A DNA stretch of 64,000 bases from Anthopleura xanthogrammica. Its lineage: Eukaryota > Cnidaria > Anthozoa > Actiniaria > Actiniidae. Where the stretch lies: NCBI GenBank assembly GCA_964019055.1, contig OZ025211.1, positions 15,279,318 to 15,343,317 of the forward strand, in the 5' to 3' direction. Both the position numbers and the translations under genes were made by a program. Below, piece after piece: positions 39,811-50,500 of this stretch (positions within the stretch are counted from its first letter, which is position 1; every line of letters begins with the position of its first letter). The notes beneath the pieces were generated by a model. It had not been told where the DNA came from, made no database searches, and saw only the letters and a program-made list of their open reading frames with translations.

Positions 39811-40072
39811 TTTTAAATCAATTAGTTGACTCTGGTTTGTTTTAAAGTATGTTTTTTCAAGACGTTTCGATCTGGACTCAGATCTTCTTCAGTTATCGTT
39901 ACAAGTGAATTCGTTATAATACCATCGCGAGCAGAATTTGAAAATATTGTGCTCGCGATGGTATTATAACGAATTCACTTGTAACGATAACTGAAGAAGA
40001 TCTGAGTCCAGATCGAAACGTCTTGAAAAAACATACTTTAAAACAAACCAGAGTCAACTAATTGATTTAAAA
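39811..40072. repeat. long palindrome, 123-bp arms, 16-bp loop
   Basis: Arms 39811-39933 and 39950-40072 are reverse complements with no mismatch that I could find. The centre is 'gaatttgaaaatattg'. Each arm carries a hammerhead-like core (CTGAAGA, a 6-bp stem GATCTG/CAGATC, GAAAC, GTC): plus strand 39991-40023 and minus strand 39892-39860. Confidence 0.92.
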
Positions 40073-40419
40073 CTACCAAGTACTCTTTTACTCTATCGTT
40101 ATGCCCTTCTCACGGCCACATTACAACCGAAGAAATTAAATCTTCATTCAAACGAAATTCCAGAAACGAGCGAAAAGGAACAATATTTTACCTCGTGTCC
40201 TCTCGGTGCACCACTATAAGGAATTATCTACGTTCGACCATCATCGAGTTAGCGTGGGTCATGTTCGTCTTGAGAGAAGAGAGCTTTGTAAAACTGCTGT
40301 ACTTTGGAGTCCAAGATGGGGAACTGAACCACGACCGTTCGCTTCACCGATTATGCAACTATGCATGTGTTCTGCCTATATTTATACTTGTTGTTACGCA
40401 TGGTTGCACAGTGAATAGC

Positions 40420-40767
40420 GACGAAGGACTAACGTCTAGAACGTCAGTACAAACTTTTTTACACGGTGTTTAAGTTTCCTTCTTCTTCACTTGTTGTATT
40501 CAACACACCAACGCAGTCCCAACTAGTAACTACCAGACATTATCTGTTTTTCTGGTTTTCCCGTTTCAGTATTATAAAACTAGACTCGCTTTTCTTCTTC
40601 CTGTTTTATTAATATTTACGATCGAATCGACATGTGGTGATTTCCTTATTGCTATTTTTGGAAGTCAAATGTCACTCAATTGCAAAGTAATGCTCACGCT
40701 ATAAAGATTGACAAGTAATATCATTGTTAAGTCGTGATCATTTCCAACGACTAAGTGAAGTTCTAAA
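40420..40767. repeat. ~399-bp satellite unit, left part, interrupted by a retrotransposon
   Basis: Contains 'cgacgaaggactaacgtcta' then 'cccgtttcagtattataaaa' and continues to 'ctaagtgaagttctaaa'. The remainder resumes after the retrotransposon at 43400. Confidence 0.85.
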
Positions 40768-43399
40768 AAAAAGTGACAATTCGACCTCGTGATAAACAAT
40801 GGATGAACAGTAATGTTAGATCGGCTATAAGAAAGCGTAACAGACTTTTAAAAAAGTTCAATGTCTTTAAATCAAATGATCTTTGGATAAAATATAAAAG
40901 ACAAAGAAATTTGACCACAACTCTCATACGTCAAGCTAAAACCTCGTTTTATAATAGGTTAAATAGGGATCTTTCTGATCGAGTAATGAGTAGGAAAAAG
41001 TGGTGGTCTACAATTAAAGCGTTCAACAATAATAAAGTACAAACGTCAATCCCTCCTCTTCAAGAAGGTGTTTCTTTTATTACAGATCCAAAAGCAAAGG
41101 CTGAAATCTTTAATGAGTACTTTATTAGCCAAGCTAAAGTATTTGATGAGCATAAAGAGCTTCCTAAATCTAATCTCCAACTCCAAATCTTTGTCAAGCA
41201 TTCATACTTCTGATACTCAAATCGAACAAATAATATCAACCCTAGATATTTCCAAGGCTTGCGGACACGATTGTATCGGTAATAGAATCATAAAGATGTG
41301 CGGGTCAGGTATTTCTAAATCTCTGTCTACTTTATTTAATCTTAGTTTGCAGCTAGGTGAATTCCCTAGTGAATGGAAGAAAGCAAATGTCATTCCTCTT
41401 TTTAAAAAAGACGATCGTCAAAACAAAGTTAACTATATCGTCCGGTGTCCCTTCTTCCTTCTCTTTCCAAACTGTTAGAGAGGGTAGTGTTTATTCAGTT
41501 ATATAATTATTTGATTGAGGTTAATTATCTAAACCCTTTACAATCAGGATTTCGACCGGGCGACTCCACCGTTAATCAATTGCTTTTTATTGTTCATTCC
41601 ATTTATTCAGCGTTGGAGGAGCGAAAGGAAATCCGTATGGTTTTCCTTGATATCAGTAAAGCCTTTGACCGTGTTTGGCATAGTGGTTTGATTCACAAAT
41701 TAGAATCACTTGGGATAAAAAACCCACTTTTAAATTGGTTTCGAATCTATTTAAGTAATAGATATCAGCGTGTTGTAATTGACAGTGAATGTTCTAATTG
41801 GGTCAGGATTGAGGCTGGTGTTCCTCAAGGTTCTGTGCTCGGTCCTTTGTTGTTCCTCATTTTCATTAATGATATATCTGACTCGTTAGCTACAAACTGT
41901 TTTCTTTATGCAGATGATGCTACTCTTTTTGAAGTTGTTGAGAATCCACTCATTTCGTCTGCACATTTAAACAGTGATATCATAAGATAGCTGCATGGGC
42001 TGTTAAATGGCAAATAACAATGAATGGTGACAAAACTAAATCTATTGTGTTTTCTACTAAACAAGTTAAGCTTTTTCATCCTCCTTTAGTGATGAAAGGC
42101 AAGATTATTGAGGCCCTTGATAGTCACTCGCACCTAGGCTTAATTCTATCTTCAAATTTGTCTTGGCGTGAACACATATTTTATATCCATCAAAAAGCAT
42201 CCAAGCGGGTGCATATGTTAAAGGGCTTGAAGTTTAAACTTAATAGGGATATTTTGATCACTCTGTACAAATCGTTTATTAGACCTATTTTCGAATACGC
42301 GGATTGTGTTTGGGACGGTTGCAGCCAATATCTTTTAAAACTTCTTGACAATTTACAATACGATTGTGCTATCATTGTAACTGGGGCATTGAAAGGTACT
42401 AGTAGAGAACGAGTGTTAAAAGAATTGTCTTGGGAAGACCTAAGAACTAGGAGACTTTTTCATAAATTGACTTTGTTTTATAAGATTGTGAATGGCCTCA
42501 CGCCTAATTATTTGCATCAATTATTGCCACCAAAGATTTGTGAAATTTCTAAATTTTCATTGAGAAAAGGAGATGATTTTTCCTTGTTTAAGGTACATAC
42601 CGAAAGGTTTAAAAAGTCTTTTTATCCATCTTCTGTTGTTGTTTGGAATTCTCTGGAAGAATCCACGAGATATTCAAACTCACTGTCTTTGTTTAAGACT
42701 AAGATATTTTCCTTATACTTCCCTTATCATTATAATAAAATCTACAACATTTCTCTAACTCGTTATGCCTCAATACTTCACACGAGATTGCGCCTTGGTC
42801 AATGTGCACTAAATTTCTATTTATTTAAAATAAATTGCAGCTCGAGCCAGGAATGTGAATGCCAACTAGGAGCGATAGAATCAATTACGCATTATTTCTT
42901 ATCTTGTCCCCGGTATTCTACTCAACGTGCCACTTTGCGTACCTCTGCTGCACAAACATTTCCAAACTGGCAAATTTTTTCAAACAAGAAAAAAATTTAT
43001 TTCTTGTTGCACGGTTCTGAAAAATTATCATTTCGTCGAAATTCCTTATTTTTTAAAGCCATTCAACAATTTATTTTAGATTCTAGACGATTCTAACTGT
43101 CATGGCTTGATTATATTATTTATCTTACTTAATCAATTCCTTATTTATTTAGAATTACTTATTTTGTATACGTTTTTTTTTATTAGTTTTTCCTCATTTT
43201 TTCTTCGTTCCTTATGTATGTTTACATATTGTATTTTCCAATTATTGTATATTCCTTGTTGTAATTATCGTATTATGTCCCATATTCAGTTTCACGATTA
43301 ATTAACTTTTATTTGTAAAATAGTCAGTGAGCCTCCTCGATGAGCATTCGCTCTTAGGGCAAACTGCAGAATATATGTGTCTAAATAAAATAAAAAAAA
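40768..43399 (+). mobile_element. 5'-truncated non-LTR retrotransposon (CR1/jockey-like), inactivated
   Basis: Flanked by the 11-bp direct repeat GAAGTTCTAAA (40757-40767 and 43400-43410). The 3' end has an A-rich (AAATAAAAT) tail with no poly(A) run. The coding remnant starts between where an endonuclease would end and the RT begins; the endonuclease is absent. RT motifs occur in order: ISKACGHDCIGNRIIK, GFRPGDSTVNQ, FLDISKAFDRVWH, GVPQGSVLGPLLF and the catalytic box FLYADDATLF. The C-terminal part has FRPIFEYADCVW and VVWNSLEE. Frame is lost near 41200, 41440 and 41990. Empty satellite units (for example at ~45776) show the pre-insertion sequence. Confidence 0.93.
40773..43096 (+). pseudogene. 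reverse transcriptase remnant, three frame breaks
   Basis: Coding pieces lie at 40773-41213, 41068-41478 (useful part from ~41205), 41445-41990 and 42020-43096. They form one RT protein in consecutive order with shifts between them. The YADD catalytic Asp pair is intact at ~41909-41920. The final piece ends near LDSRRF with TAA at 43094-43096. It cannot be translated as one protein. Confidence 0.9.
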
Positions 43400-43617
43400 G
43401 AAGTTCTAAACGAATAGCGCTGTTGGTCTGAGATAAGGCTGATAATGTTTCTTGTACTAGCGACGAAGGACTAACGTCTGGAACGTCAGTACAAACTTTT
43501 TTACCCGATGTTTAAGTTTCCTTCTCATTCACTTGTTGTATTCAACACACCAACGCAGTCCCAATTAGTAACCACCAGACGTTATCAGTTTACAAGCTAA
43601 ATATATTTTTCCATTCA
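43400..43617. repeat. ~399-bp satellite unit, right part after insertion
   Basis: Continues the unit broken at 40767: 'cgaatagcgctgttggtctg', the motif 'cgacgaaggactaacgtctg', and the end 'acgttatcagtttacaagct', which matches the end of the last unit at ~45960. Confidence 0.9.
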
Positions 43618-44514
43618 GCATTAGTAATAAATTTGTCGCTCGACTTTGAATTGCATCGTCAAACGTTTGGAGAACTTTTCTAAAATCTGCCGCCCATGCA
43701 GAGACTGTGCAAAGTATGTGGGTAGACAGGAATCGGTTACACAATGACGATTTGCAAGGAAAATCAGGAAAGCCCTATATCTATTGAAATATCTTGAAAG
43801 AAAAAGAAAAAAATAAATAAAAGCTTGAGTAGGTATAAGACTCAAGTAACCCATCCAGGTAATGATCGCGCACGATCGGGCTTCACTCAGTGTCTTGGAA
43901 GTTCAGTTTTTATCCACTGGACCACGGGTTTCAAGTTATTACCACAACAATAGCAGTGAGAACAAAGCATTAGATAGACTGGATTATTTTCCACTTCAAA
44001 TCAATGTGCCAGGGAGTGGCAGGTTGTGCAAGGGGCTAGCTGATATGGTCTGGGAGCCGGTTAGTCTCTCCCCTGATACCTCCGGGCGCTAGAACATGAC
44101 TTTGCGTTATGTCCGAAGTCCATACGAAGACCCAGATCTGCAGATGTCTCGGGGGTATGGCATGTGGAGGGCACTTTCTTTTTATTTGTTTTTTTTTTTT
44201 TTCTTTTCTTTTTTTTTTTAATTATTATTTTGTTTATATATTTAACAATTATTCACCGAGCATCAGCTGTTCTCAAAATGGCGACCAAAACTTACTTGAA
44301 AATAACTGGGCAGAGACAAAGTATTAAAGTGCCTATCAACCCTGACGGTTTATTTTGAAAATCACTTCTACATGTAGGGTATGATACGATGGCACAGTTT
44401 TACAGGATATGGACTTCTCATTTCAGAGATATAAAGGTTTAAATTCAAAAAATGCAAGTCCATATTATAACATTAAATCAGAACAAAAAACAAAAAATGA
44501 TACTGACGTTGCAT
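43618..44514. other. no gene recognised
   Basis: Poly-T/TC-rich tract at 44175-44240. The short frames present show no domain. Confidence 0.35.
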
Positions 44515-45435
44515 ATTAGTAAACTGACTAAAAGTTTTGCTAATCGTAGCGCGGGAAACTGACAGAAGTGATTATAGCCGACTTTAGTCGTGTTGAATAC
44601 AGTGTCTCAGAACACTGAACTTACCACAAAAAAAAAAAAAAACGATTAAAAATCATGTTTGATCAACCTGCATGGATGCATGAAAGAAGTGGGAATCCTT
44701 ACCCTTCAAACTGGATTACTTCTTTCACCTGAGTTTTGATATCGTCTCAATCTTTCCTTTTTTCAAGAAAAACACTTGGTCGAGAGTCTGTTTTGAATGT
44801 CGTACTTGGAAGACCACTAGGTGTGGAAGAAAAGATGTTAAGGGGTGACCACAGTATAAACCGTGTAGTATCACGTGGTGTGATAGGTCCTAATAAGGTA
44901 TCGAGACTTCTGCTTACAGAACAATCCCAGTTATTCTCAATAGAGTGATTATTGTTGGTCCGTAAAACAAAGTTGTATAATTAGTGACTAACAGTCGAGG
45001 TAAAAATTGAATAAAACAATGGAATAAGCTGTTTAATATTATGTATTGACGTCCAGCAAACCTTGTCAGTGTCGCAACGAATTGTTGGATAAAGAATGAA
45101 TTGTAATTACTGTATAGTTTTGCAGAAACGCAAAAATAAGGTTGTGAAAGACTTGATATATATATAAATATCTCGGTTTCCCGTTTCAGTATTATAAAAC
45201 TAGACTCGCTTTTCTTCTTCCTGTTTTATTAATATTTACGATCGAATCGACATGTGGTGATTTCCTTATTGCTACTTTTGGAAGTCAAATGTCACTCAAT
45301 TGCAAAGTAATGCTCACGCTATAAAGATTGACAAGTAATATCATTGTTAAGTCGTGATCAATTCCAACAACTAAGTGAAGTTCAAAACGAATAGCGCTTG
45401 TGGTCTGAGAGAAGGCTGATAAAGGCTCTTTTACT
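44515..45435. repeat. ~930-bp dispersed repeat, right copy
   Basis: Right copy of 37600-38540, with a few indels (an A run at 44628-44641). Its right third is a full-length start of the 399-bp satellite. Confidence 0.9.
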
Positions 45436-45995
45436 AGCGACGAAGGACTAACGTCTGGAACGTCAGTACAAACTTTTTTACACGGTGTTTAAGTTTCCTT
45501 CTTCTTCACTTGTTGTATTCAACACACCAACGCAGTCCCAACTAGTAACTTCCAGACATTATCTGTTTTTCTGGTTTTCCCGTTTCAGTATTATAAAACT
45601 AGACTCGCTTTTCTTCTTCCTGTTTTATTAATATTTACGATCGAATCGACATGTGGTGATTTCCTTATTGCTACTTTTGGAAGTCAAATGTCACTCAATT
45701 GCAAAGTAATGCTCACGCTATAAAGATTGACAAGTAATATCATTGTTAAGTCGTGATCATTTCCAACGACTAAGTGAAGTTCTAAACGAATAGAGCTGTT
45801 GGTCTGAGATAAGGTTGATAATGTTTCTTGTACTAGCGACGAAGGACTAACGTCTGGAACGTCAGTACAAACTTTTTTACCCGATGTTTAAGTTTCCTTT
45901 TCATTCACTTGTTGTATTCAACACACCAACGCAGTCCCAATTAGTAACCACCAGACGTTATCAGTTTACAAGCTAAATATATTTTTCCATTCAAG
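45177..45995. repeat. ~399-bp satellite, two tandem units
   Basis: 'ccgtttcagtattataaaac' begins at 45181 and 45580 (period 399). Each unit carries 'cgacgaaggactaacgtctg' followed by GAACGTCAGTAC, at 45437 and 45837. The first four bases of a stem (GTACT) precede the motif in the second unit. Confidence 0.92.
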
Positions 45996-46167
45996 TAGTG
46001 TATAAGTGCCGCTCCTTGCACACATTCCTTAGATTTTCTTTTTTTTTCTTTCTTTGGATTTCTTTGGATCGCCCAAAACCACCCAAAACCGCTTTTCCGG
46101 GAAATCCAAAGAAAAAAAAAATGAAAAAAATATTGCCACTATATAAAGAAAGCCAAAACCAAAAGAC

Positions 46168-46758
46168 ATGAACTCACGAAAGCAAAAACGAAGACTTCCG
46201 ATCACCATAATCGTCCTGGAACCCCACCACAAACCTAAGGTCTACAAGACATCTTCATTATTCCTACGCCATTACAAGACCCTAAGTGACCACCACCCCA
46301 AAGAGACTCCAAACATCATAGACGAACCCGTGCCCGAGATTGGCTTACCAATACTACTACCCCCACCACGTAAGAGAACCATGGATACACAAACATCCCC
46401 ACCACGTAAGAGAACCATGGCTACGCAAACATCACCACCACGTGAAGAACCCCCACACGTCGAAAATGGTACACGAACACCCCCACAATGTGAAGAACCC
46501 CCACCACCCTATGAACCCCCACAATCTGAAGAAGCCTCACCTCCCTATGAATCCCTACCACCCTACGTACTCCTAGCAAGACGGCCTGGGCAGAGGTTTG
46601 TTAAGGCACACAATCTGAACAGGGATGAGTTTCACTACTTTAAGAGAGCTTGCGATGCTGCAAAAGCCCTTGGAATAAAAAACATTAGACCACTTGAGAG
46701 TGGGGTCATAAGGACTTCGACGGTTAATGAATGTAAGTATAAGTTCTGTTGGGTTTGA
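46168..46758 (+). CDS. proline-rich protein of a Polinton/Maverick-like element (fragment)
   Basis: A 196-codon frame with a basic N-terminus, a Pro-rich middle made of repeated PPRKRTM and EEPPPPYE-type units, and a C-terminal helical part (FHYFKRACDAAKALGI). PPxY and PPPPY motifs are present; in viral and viral-like proteins these can recruit NEDD4-type ligases, but no such role is shown here. The frame lies ~110 bp upstream of the polymerase-related frame and the two share the style of PEI..PILPP repeats, so both belong to one element. It may continue past an unseen frame break at 46758. Confidence 0.5.
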   Translation: MNSRKQKRRLPITIIVLEPHHKPKVYKTSSLFLRHYKTLSDHHPKETPNIIDEPVPEIGLPILLPPPRKRTMDTQTSPPRKRTMATQTSPPREEPPHVENGTRTPPQCEEPPPPYEPPQSEEASPPYESLPPYVLLARRPGQRFVKAHNLNRDEFHYFKRACDAAKALGIKNIRPLESGVIRTSTVNECKYKFCWV

Positions 46759-46865
46759 GATGCCTGAGATGTCAAAGAAGATGTGTTCTTTGATATCCTA
46801 TGGGGAAGGCAAGAATGGAAAAAAAAAATAACTAAAGAATATCTAAACATACTATAAAGGAAAGA

Positions 46866-48180
46866 GATGTCAAGCCTCATGGATGCGCCCATCCCCGAGA
46901 TTAACACACCAATACTACCTCCAGATAAGGGAAAAATACCAAACCTCATGGATGCCCCCATTCCCGAGATTAACGTACCAATACTACCCCCATTTCCACC
47001 AACGAACCTTAAACCACTGGTTTTTTGAAATCCAAAAACGCCTACCATCAAAGGAATTCAGAAGGAGTTTAAGGATTTTTCGGGGTGGTTATTACCAATC
47101 GTTCGCCCCGCTATTAGGAAACCAGTCAACGACCGCATTGTGGCATTAAAGAAGAGAATAAGACGCGCCTATCGTACGCTAAAAAGAAAAAGGGTCATGG
47201 AAAAATCTTCGTTTAAGTCATTTCTTAAGAAACATAGGATTAATGGAGGTAATGGTGATGAGGACCCCGCCGTGTTTATGAGAACGCACGAGAAACGTAT
47301 CATAGAGACCATATGGATAAATAAGAAGCCCTCAAAGGTGAAGCTCTACCTATTGTGCGAATTTTACAAGATTGGGAGTAATGGAGAAGAAATCACTAGT
47401 GAAGGACATTTCCATACAGAACCAGAAAGCGTAATGAAATCCACGAACCTAATAGAGTTGTACGAAAAACTTTCCGAGGACATCCTAGAAAGAGTTACCA
47501 AGTTCCAAAAAGAAGGTTCGAACTGGATCCCAAGGAAAGTAGTATCCCTAAGCATTCATTTTGGAACATTCCACCTCCTAAGAGCAGGCACCTACATCCC
47601 ACTTCCTCAAGAAATAGCAGGGAGGAAAGCCATTATCAACCCCCAGAACAAAGACGATCAGTGTTTTAAGTGGGCGGTGACCATTGCCCGATTTACACCA
47701 AAAACTAATCCTTGGAGGATATCAAGGCCGCTTAAGGAAAATGCGAAAAGGTTTAATTGGGATGGACTTCGCTTTCCCATGGAGCCCCGAGACGTCCACC
47801 TCTTTGAGAAAAACAACAGGAACTGTGCAATTAACGTCTTAGGGTATGAAAAAGGGGAACTTGACCCCCTTAGGATTTATGATGGAGAAGATAGGGAACA
47901 CGCCATAACCCTACTACTAATCTCCAATAAGGAAACGAACCACTATTGTTGGATCAAGAATTTGTCGAGGCTCTTATCCCCCCAGTTATCAAACCACCAA
48001 CATAAGAGACAATTTTTGTTTAAGATGTCTTAACTCCTTCACCGATAAGTACGTTCTCCAAAAATATTCCGAATATTGCAGAGAATATAAGTCCGTAAGA
48101 ATAGTCCTACCCGAAAAAGGAACCATGCTCCATTTTAAGAACGACCCTCATTCCATGAGAGTCCCTTTCGTAATTTTACG
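46866..48180 (+). pseudogene. N-terminal flank of a protein-primed DNA polymerase B, Polinton/Maverick-like, broken
   Basis: Coding pieces run from an ATG at 46866 with two 'MDAPIPEIN' repeats, through 47140-48033, to ~48180. The 47140 frame has AIINPQNKDDQCFKWAV, FNWDGLRFPMEPRDVHLFE, INVLGYEKGE and HYCWIKNLSRLL, the conserved block that precedes the zinc-finger-like CxxC..H and exonuclease domains in Polinton and adintovirus-type PolB proteins. Breaks: a stop near 47027 and a frameshift near 48030, after which the zinc-finger-like stretch is in another frame. Homology ends abruptly at ~48180, before the exonuclease and polymerase domains. This is a dead fragment of an old virus-like element, and no terminal repeats were found. 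Confidence 0.75.
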
Positions 48181-48419
48181 GTTCACGGAAAGACACAAAA
48201 ATCCCCGATGTACTGAATTTTAGCATGACGTCACGATCATTGCGCGCCCGCGATTCAGGCAGCGGTAAACAAATTAGTATCCATAGCAACTAATTAAAAG
48301 CGGCCGGCCGGCGATGAGCTGCGAAATGGTTTACCAAAATAAAGTGAAAAAATTGCTTGTTGTTTTTAACTTTGAATCGGATTTTTCTAATTATTTAGCT
48401 CAAATATCTACTTATATGA
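48181..48419. promoter_or_regulatory. CpG-containing segment upstream of the coiled-coil ORF
   Basis: Unlike its surroundings it is GC-rich, with 'atgacgtcacgatcattgcg' (a CRE-like TGACGTCA at 48225) and 'gcggccggccggcg' near 48300. It may be the promoter of the following ORF. This is an inference from composition only. Confidence 0.3.
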
Positions 48420-48954
48420 ATGCCAAGGCCAAAGAAAAGGCCTCATCAACAATTTAATTCCAGCAATCAACCACCGATTCAACCAAAAACAAAGAAATTA
48501 CAAGAAAATCAATCTCTTACGTCCGTAAATGTTCAGTGCGATCTTTGTTGCTGTTTGACTGTTTCGGCCGAAAACCAGCAATTCAAACTTGATCTTGGCA
48601 AACAACTAGAGCTAGCAGATACCTGGAAACTCAGTTATTAAAAAAGAGAAAGAAAAAACATCGAAATTGGAAAAAGAAGTAGTCGGACTACGAGAAGAAT
48701 TACTATGCGTACGAGATAAGTATGTAAGCAAAGTAGCAAACTTAAATTTACGAATTAGAGAGCTTAAAGATGAGGAAGAAACGTTGAAGGCCGATATCAA
48801 AAATGAAAAAAGTAAAACAGTACAAAGAGGCCATGAACTTCGTGGGGCAAGGGCAAGACTTACACGAGAAAAAAAGAAGACAAAAAGTGATTTAGTAAAA
48901 CAAATGTTAATTTTCCAAGTCCAGTCTCGTACGTTTCTTCGTCATTTCCTTTGA
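48420..48954 (+). CDS. coiled-coil protein, unrecognised, probably spliced or frameshifted
   Basis: First piece 48420-48641: basic start (MPRPKKRPHQQFN), a cysteine cluster (VQCDLCCCLTVSAE) and a helix (FKLDLGKQLELADTWKL). Second piece from ~48640 to 48954 in another frame: Glu/Lys-rich heptad-like coil (EKEVVGLREELLCV, LNLRIRELKDEEETL, RARLTREKKKTK). The two are almost contiguous and alike in character, so one protein with an indel or a tiny intron between them is likely. No family was recognised. The N-terminal cysteines are too few for a standard zinc finger. Confidence 0.4.
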
Positions 48955-49289
48955 TTTTCCGACTCGAAGCAGCTTTACAAAAATCATTATAGGATTCCAT
49001 GGGAATTCGACAGCAACTACATTTTGCTTCCAAGACCAAGACAGGTAAATTTTTAAAAATTCTATCGTTTTCTTTTTGGAAATTTTGATTTTTCCTCGCT
49101 CCAAATCTGTCTTCAAACAATACAAACGGAGCTTATGGTCGCTTCTTGACCAAATTCGAAAAATCCAAAACGATAAAAACATAGATAATTTCATTAACTT
49201 GCATTCTGGTCGCTTAAACTTTAAATATTTTTAAATACAGCATCGCCATTTCGAAAATGAAATCTCGCCATTGCCGCCATTACACAATG

Positions 49290-49350
49290 CACTTGACATG
49301 ACAGGGGGGTCACGACCCCCCGACCCTCCCCCTGGATCCGCCCTTGCCGC
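49290..49350. mobile_element. G/C-rich transposon end fragment
   Basis: 'ccccctggatccgcccttgc' matches the terminal motif of the MITE at 20800-20997. Confidence 0.35.
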
Positions 49351-49374
49351 TTATTAGAGTTACGCAGTGATCGG

Positions 49375-49900
49375 CCGTGCACGCTAACCCTTGTGGGAGG
49401 GACGAGATGGTGTAATCGTGAGCTGGGCAGGCAGATCTTACTGAATGTCTTCTTGCAGATATTACCACGCCTCTCGTCACGCCTGGGGCATCCCAACAAT
49501 TCCAGTGCTTCAGATTATGAGCATTCCGGGAATATGATTCTAAATGCACGCTTCTGCACCGACTCGAGTCTCTCTGACAGATATACTGGCAGGGACGTAC
49601 CCCACATTGGGCAGCAGTACTCTAGCACGGATCGAACCAAGGCAACATAAAGAGTTAATAGATGAGAAGCGGAAACGCCGGCACGCTTGAGAACACGATG
49701 TGCAGGCGTTTAGAGCCCTTCCTCAGCATGTCATCCACTTGGATGTTCCACTTCAAATTGCTTTGAAGGGTAAGTCCCAGCACCTTATGGGACTGAACTT
49801 TCTCCAATTCCACCCGATCTATGGTTAGGGTGGGAGGGCACACATCCTGGCGAGAGAAAGAGATAACAAGCTCTTTACATTTCTTTGGATTTCACTTCAT
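49375..49900 (-). pseudogene. non-LTR retrotransposon RT C-terminal fragment
   Basis: Minus-strand pieces in two or three frames. One (49843-49655) has VQSHKVLGLTLQSNLKW; the next has the EYCCPMWGTSLP..ERLESVQKRA motif; the last (49499-49375) has RLHHLVPPTRVSVHGRSLRN. These are the order and motifs of the domain following the RT in CR1/L2-like elements. It differs in sequence from the element at 40768-43399. Dead fragment. Confidence 0.8.
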
Positions 49901-50274
49901 GTCATTGGTAGATGACTAGTATAGTATAGTTAACCTGGTTGAGAGCTGACTGGATGTTAGAGTTTTCATTCACAGGTAGAACTTGTTTCAGGTTATTTGC
50001 TGTGCAATTTATAAGACGTTGGCTTCCGAGTTGGCGTTCTTTTACTTTGCATGCTACATCGTGCTGACAAGTCCCAAATAGGACGAAACAGCTCTCTCTT
50101 GCTCTATCATGTTGGTTTTGTGATAAGCGTCTTAATTCCTACGTAGTATTCAGCTATTCCTTATATTTCACTAATCATCGATAGACCTATTGATTATCGG
50201 GAAACATTGATTTAACAACATTAAGACAAGAAATGGAAAAAAAATATCCTTGTTTTTACGAGGGTAGCACTTAA

Positions 50275-50500
50275 TAGCCAGTGGCTAACAAACCTGTGGC
50301 CCTCGTTCCATGATCGAATTGGAATTTAGAAGTTGATTTTTGCGGAAGTAGGAAAACCGAAGAAAAACCCTCGAAGCACAGGAGAGAACTAACTAGAAAC
50401 TCTACTCATGCACATACAACACCGAGATCGGGACTCGAACCAGGGTCGTATTGGTGAGAGACGAGCGCTCTCACTGCTACACCACCCGTGCTTCCCAACA
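50275..50500 (-). mobile_element. tRNA-derived SINE
   Basis: On the minus strand 'gcacgggtggtgtagcagtg' gives an A box and 'cctggttcgagtcccgat' a near-perfect B box (GGTTCGAGTCC), ~45 bp apart. The body 'gtgcttcgagggtttttctt' recurs at ~2060. It ends near 'ttagccactggctattaagt'. It is a transposable element and not a tRNA gene, since the acceptor stem does not close. Confidence 0.75.

Noticed and set aside
43107..43301. Phe/Ile/Leu-rich 64-residue ORF (membrane-like)
   Set aside because: It lies in the 3' UTR of the retrotransposon. Hydrophobicity comes from T-rich DNA.
50420..50500. tRNA gene on the minus strand
   Set aside because: The B box is good, but the cloverleaf fails and the body recurs at ~2045, so it is a SINE.
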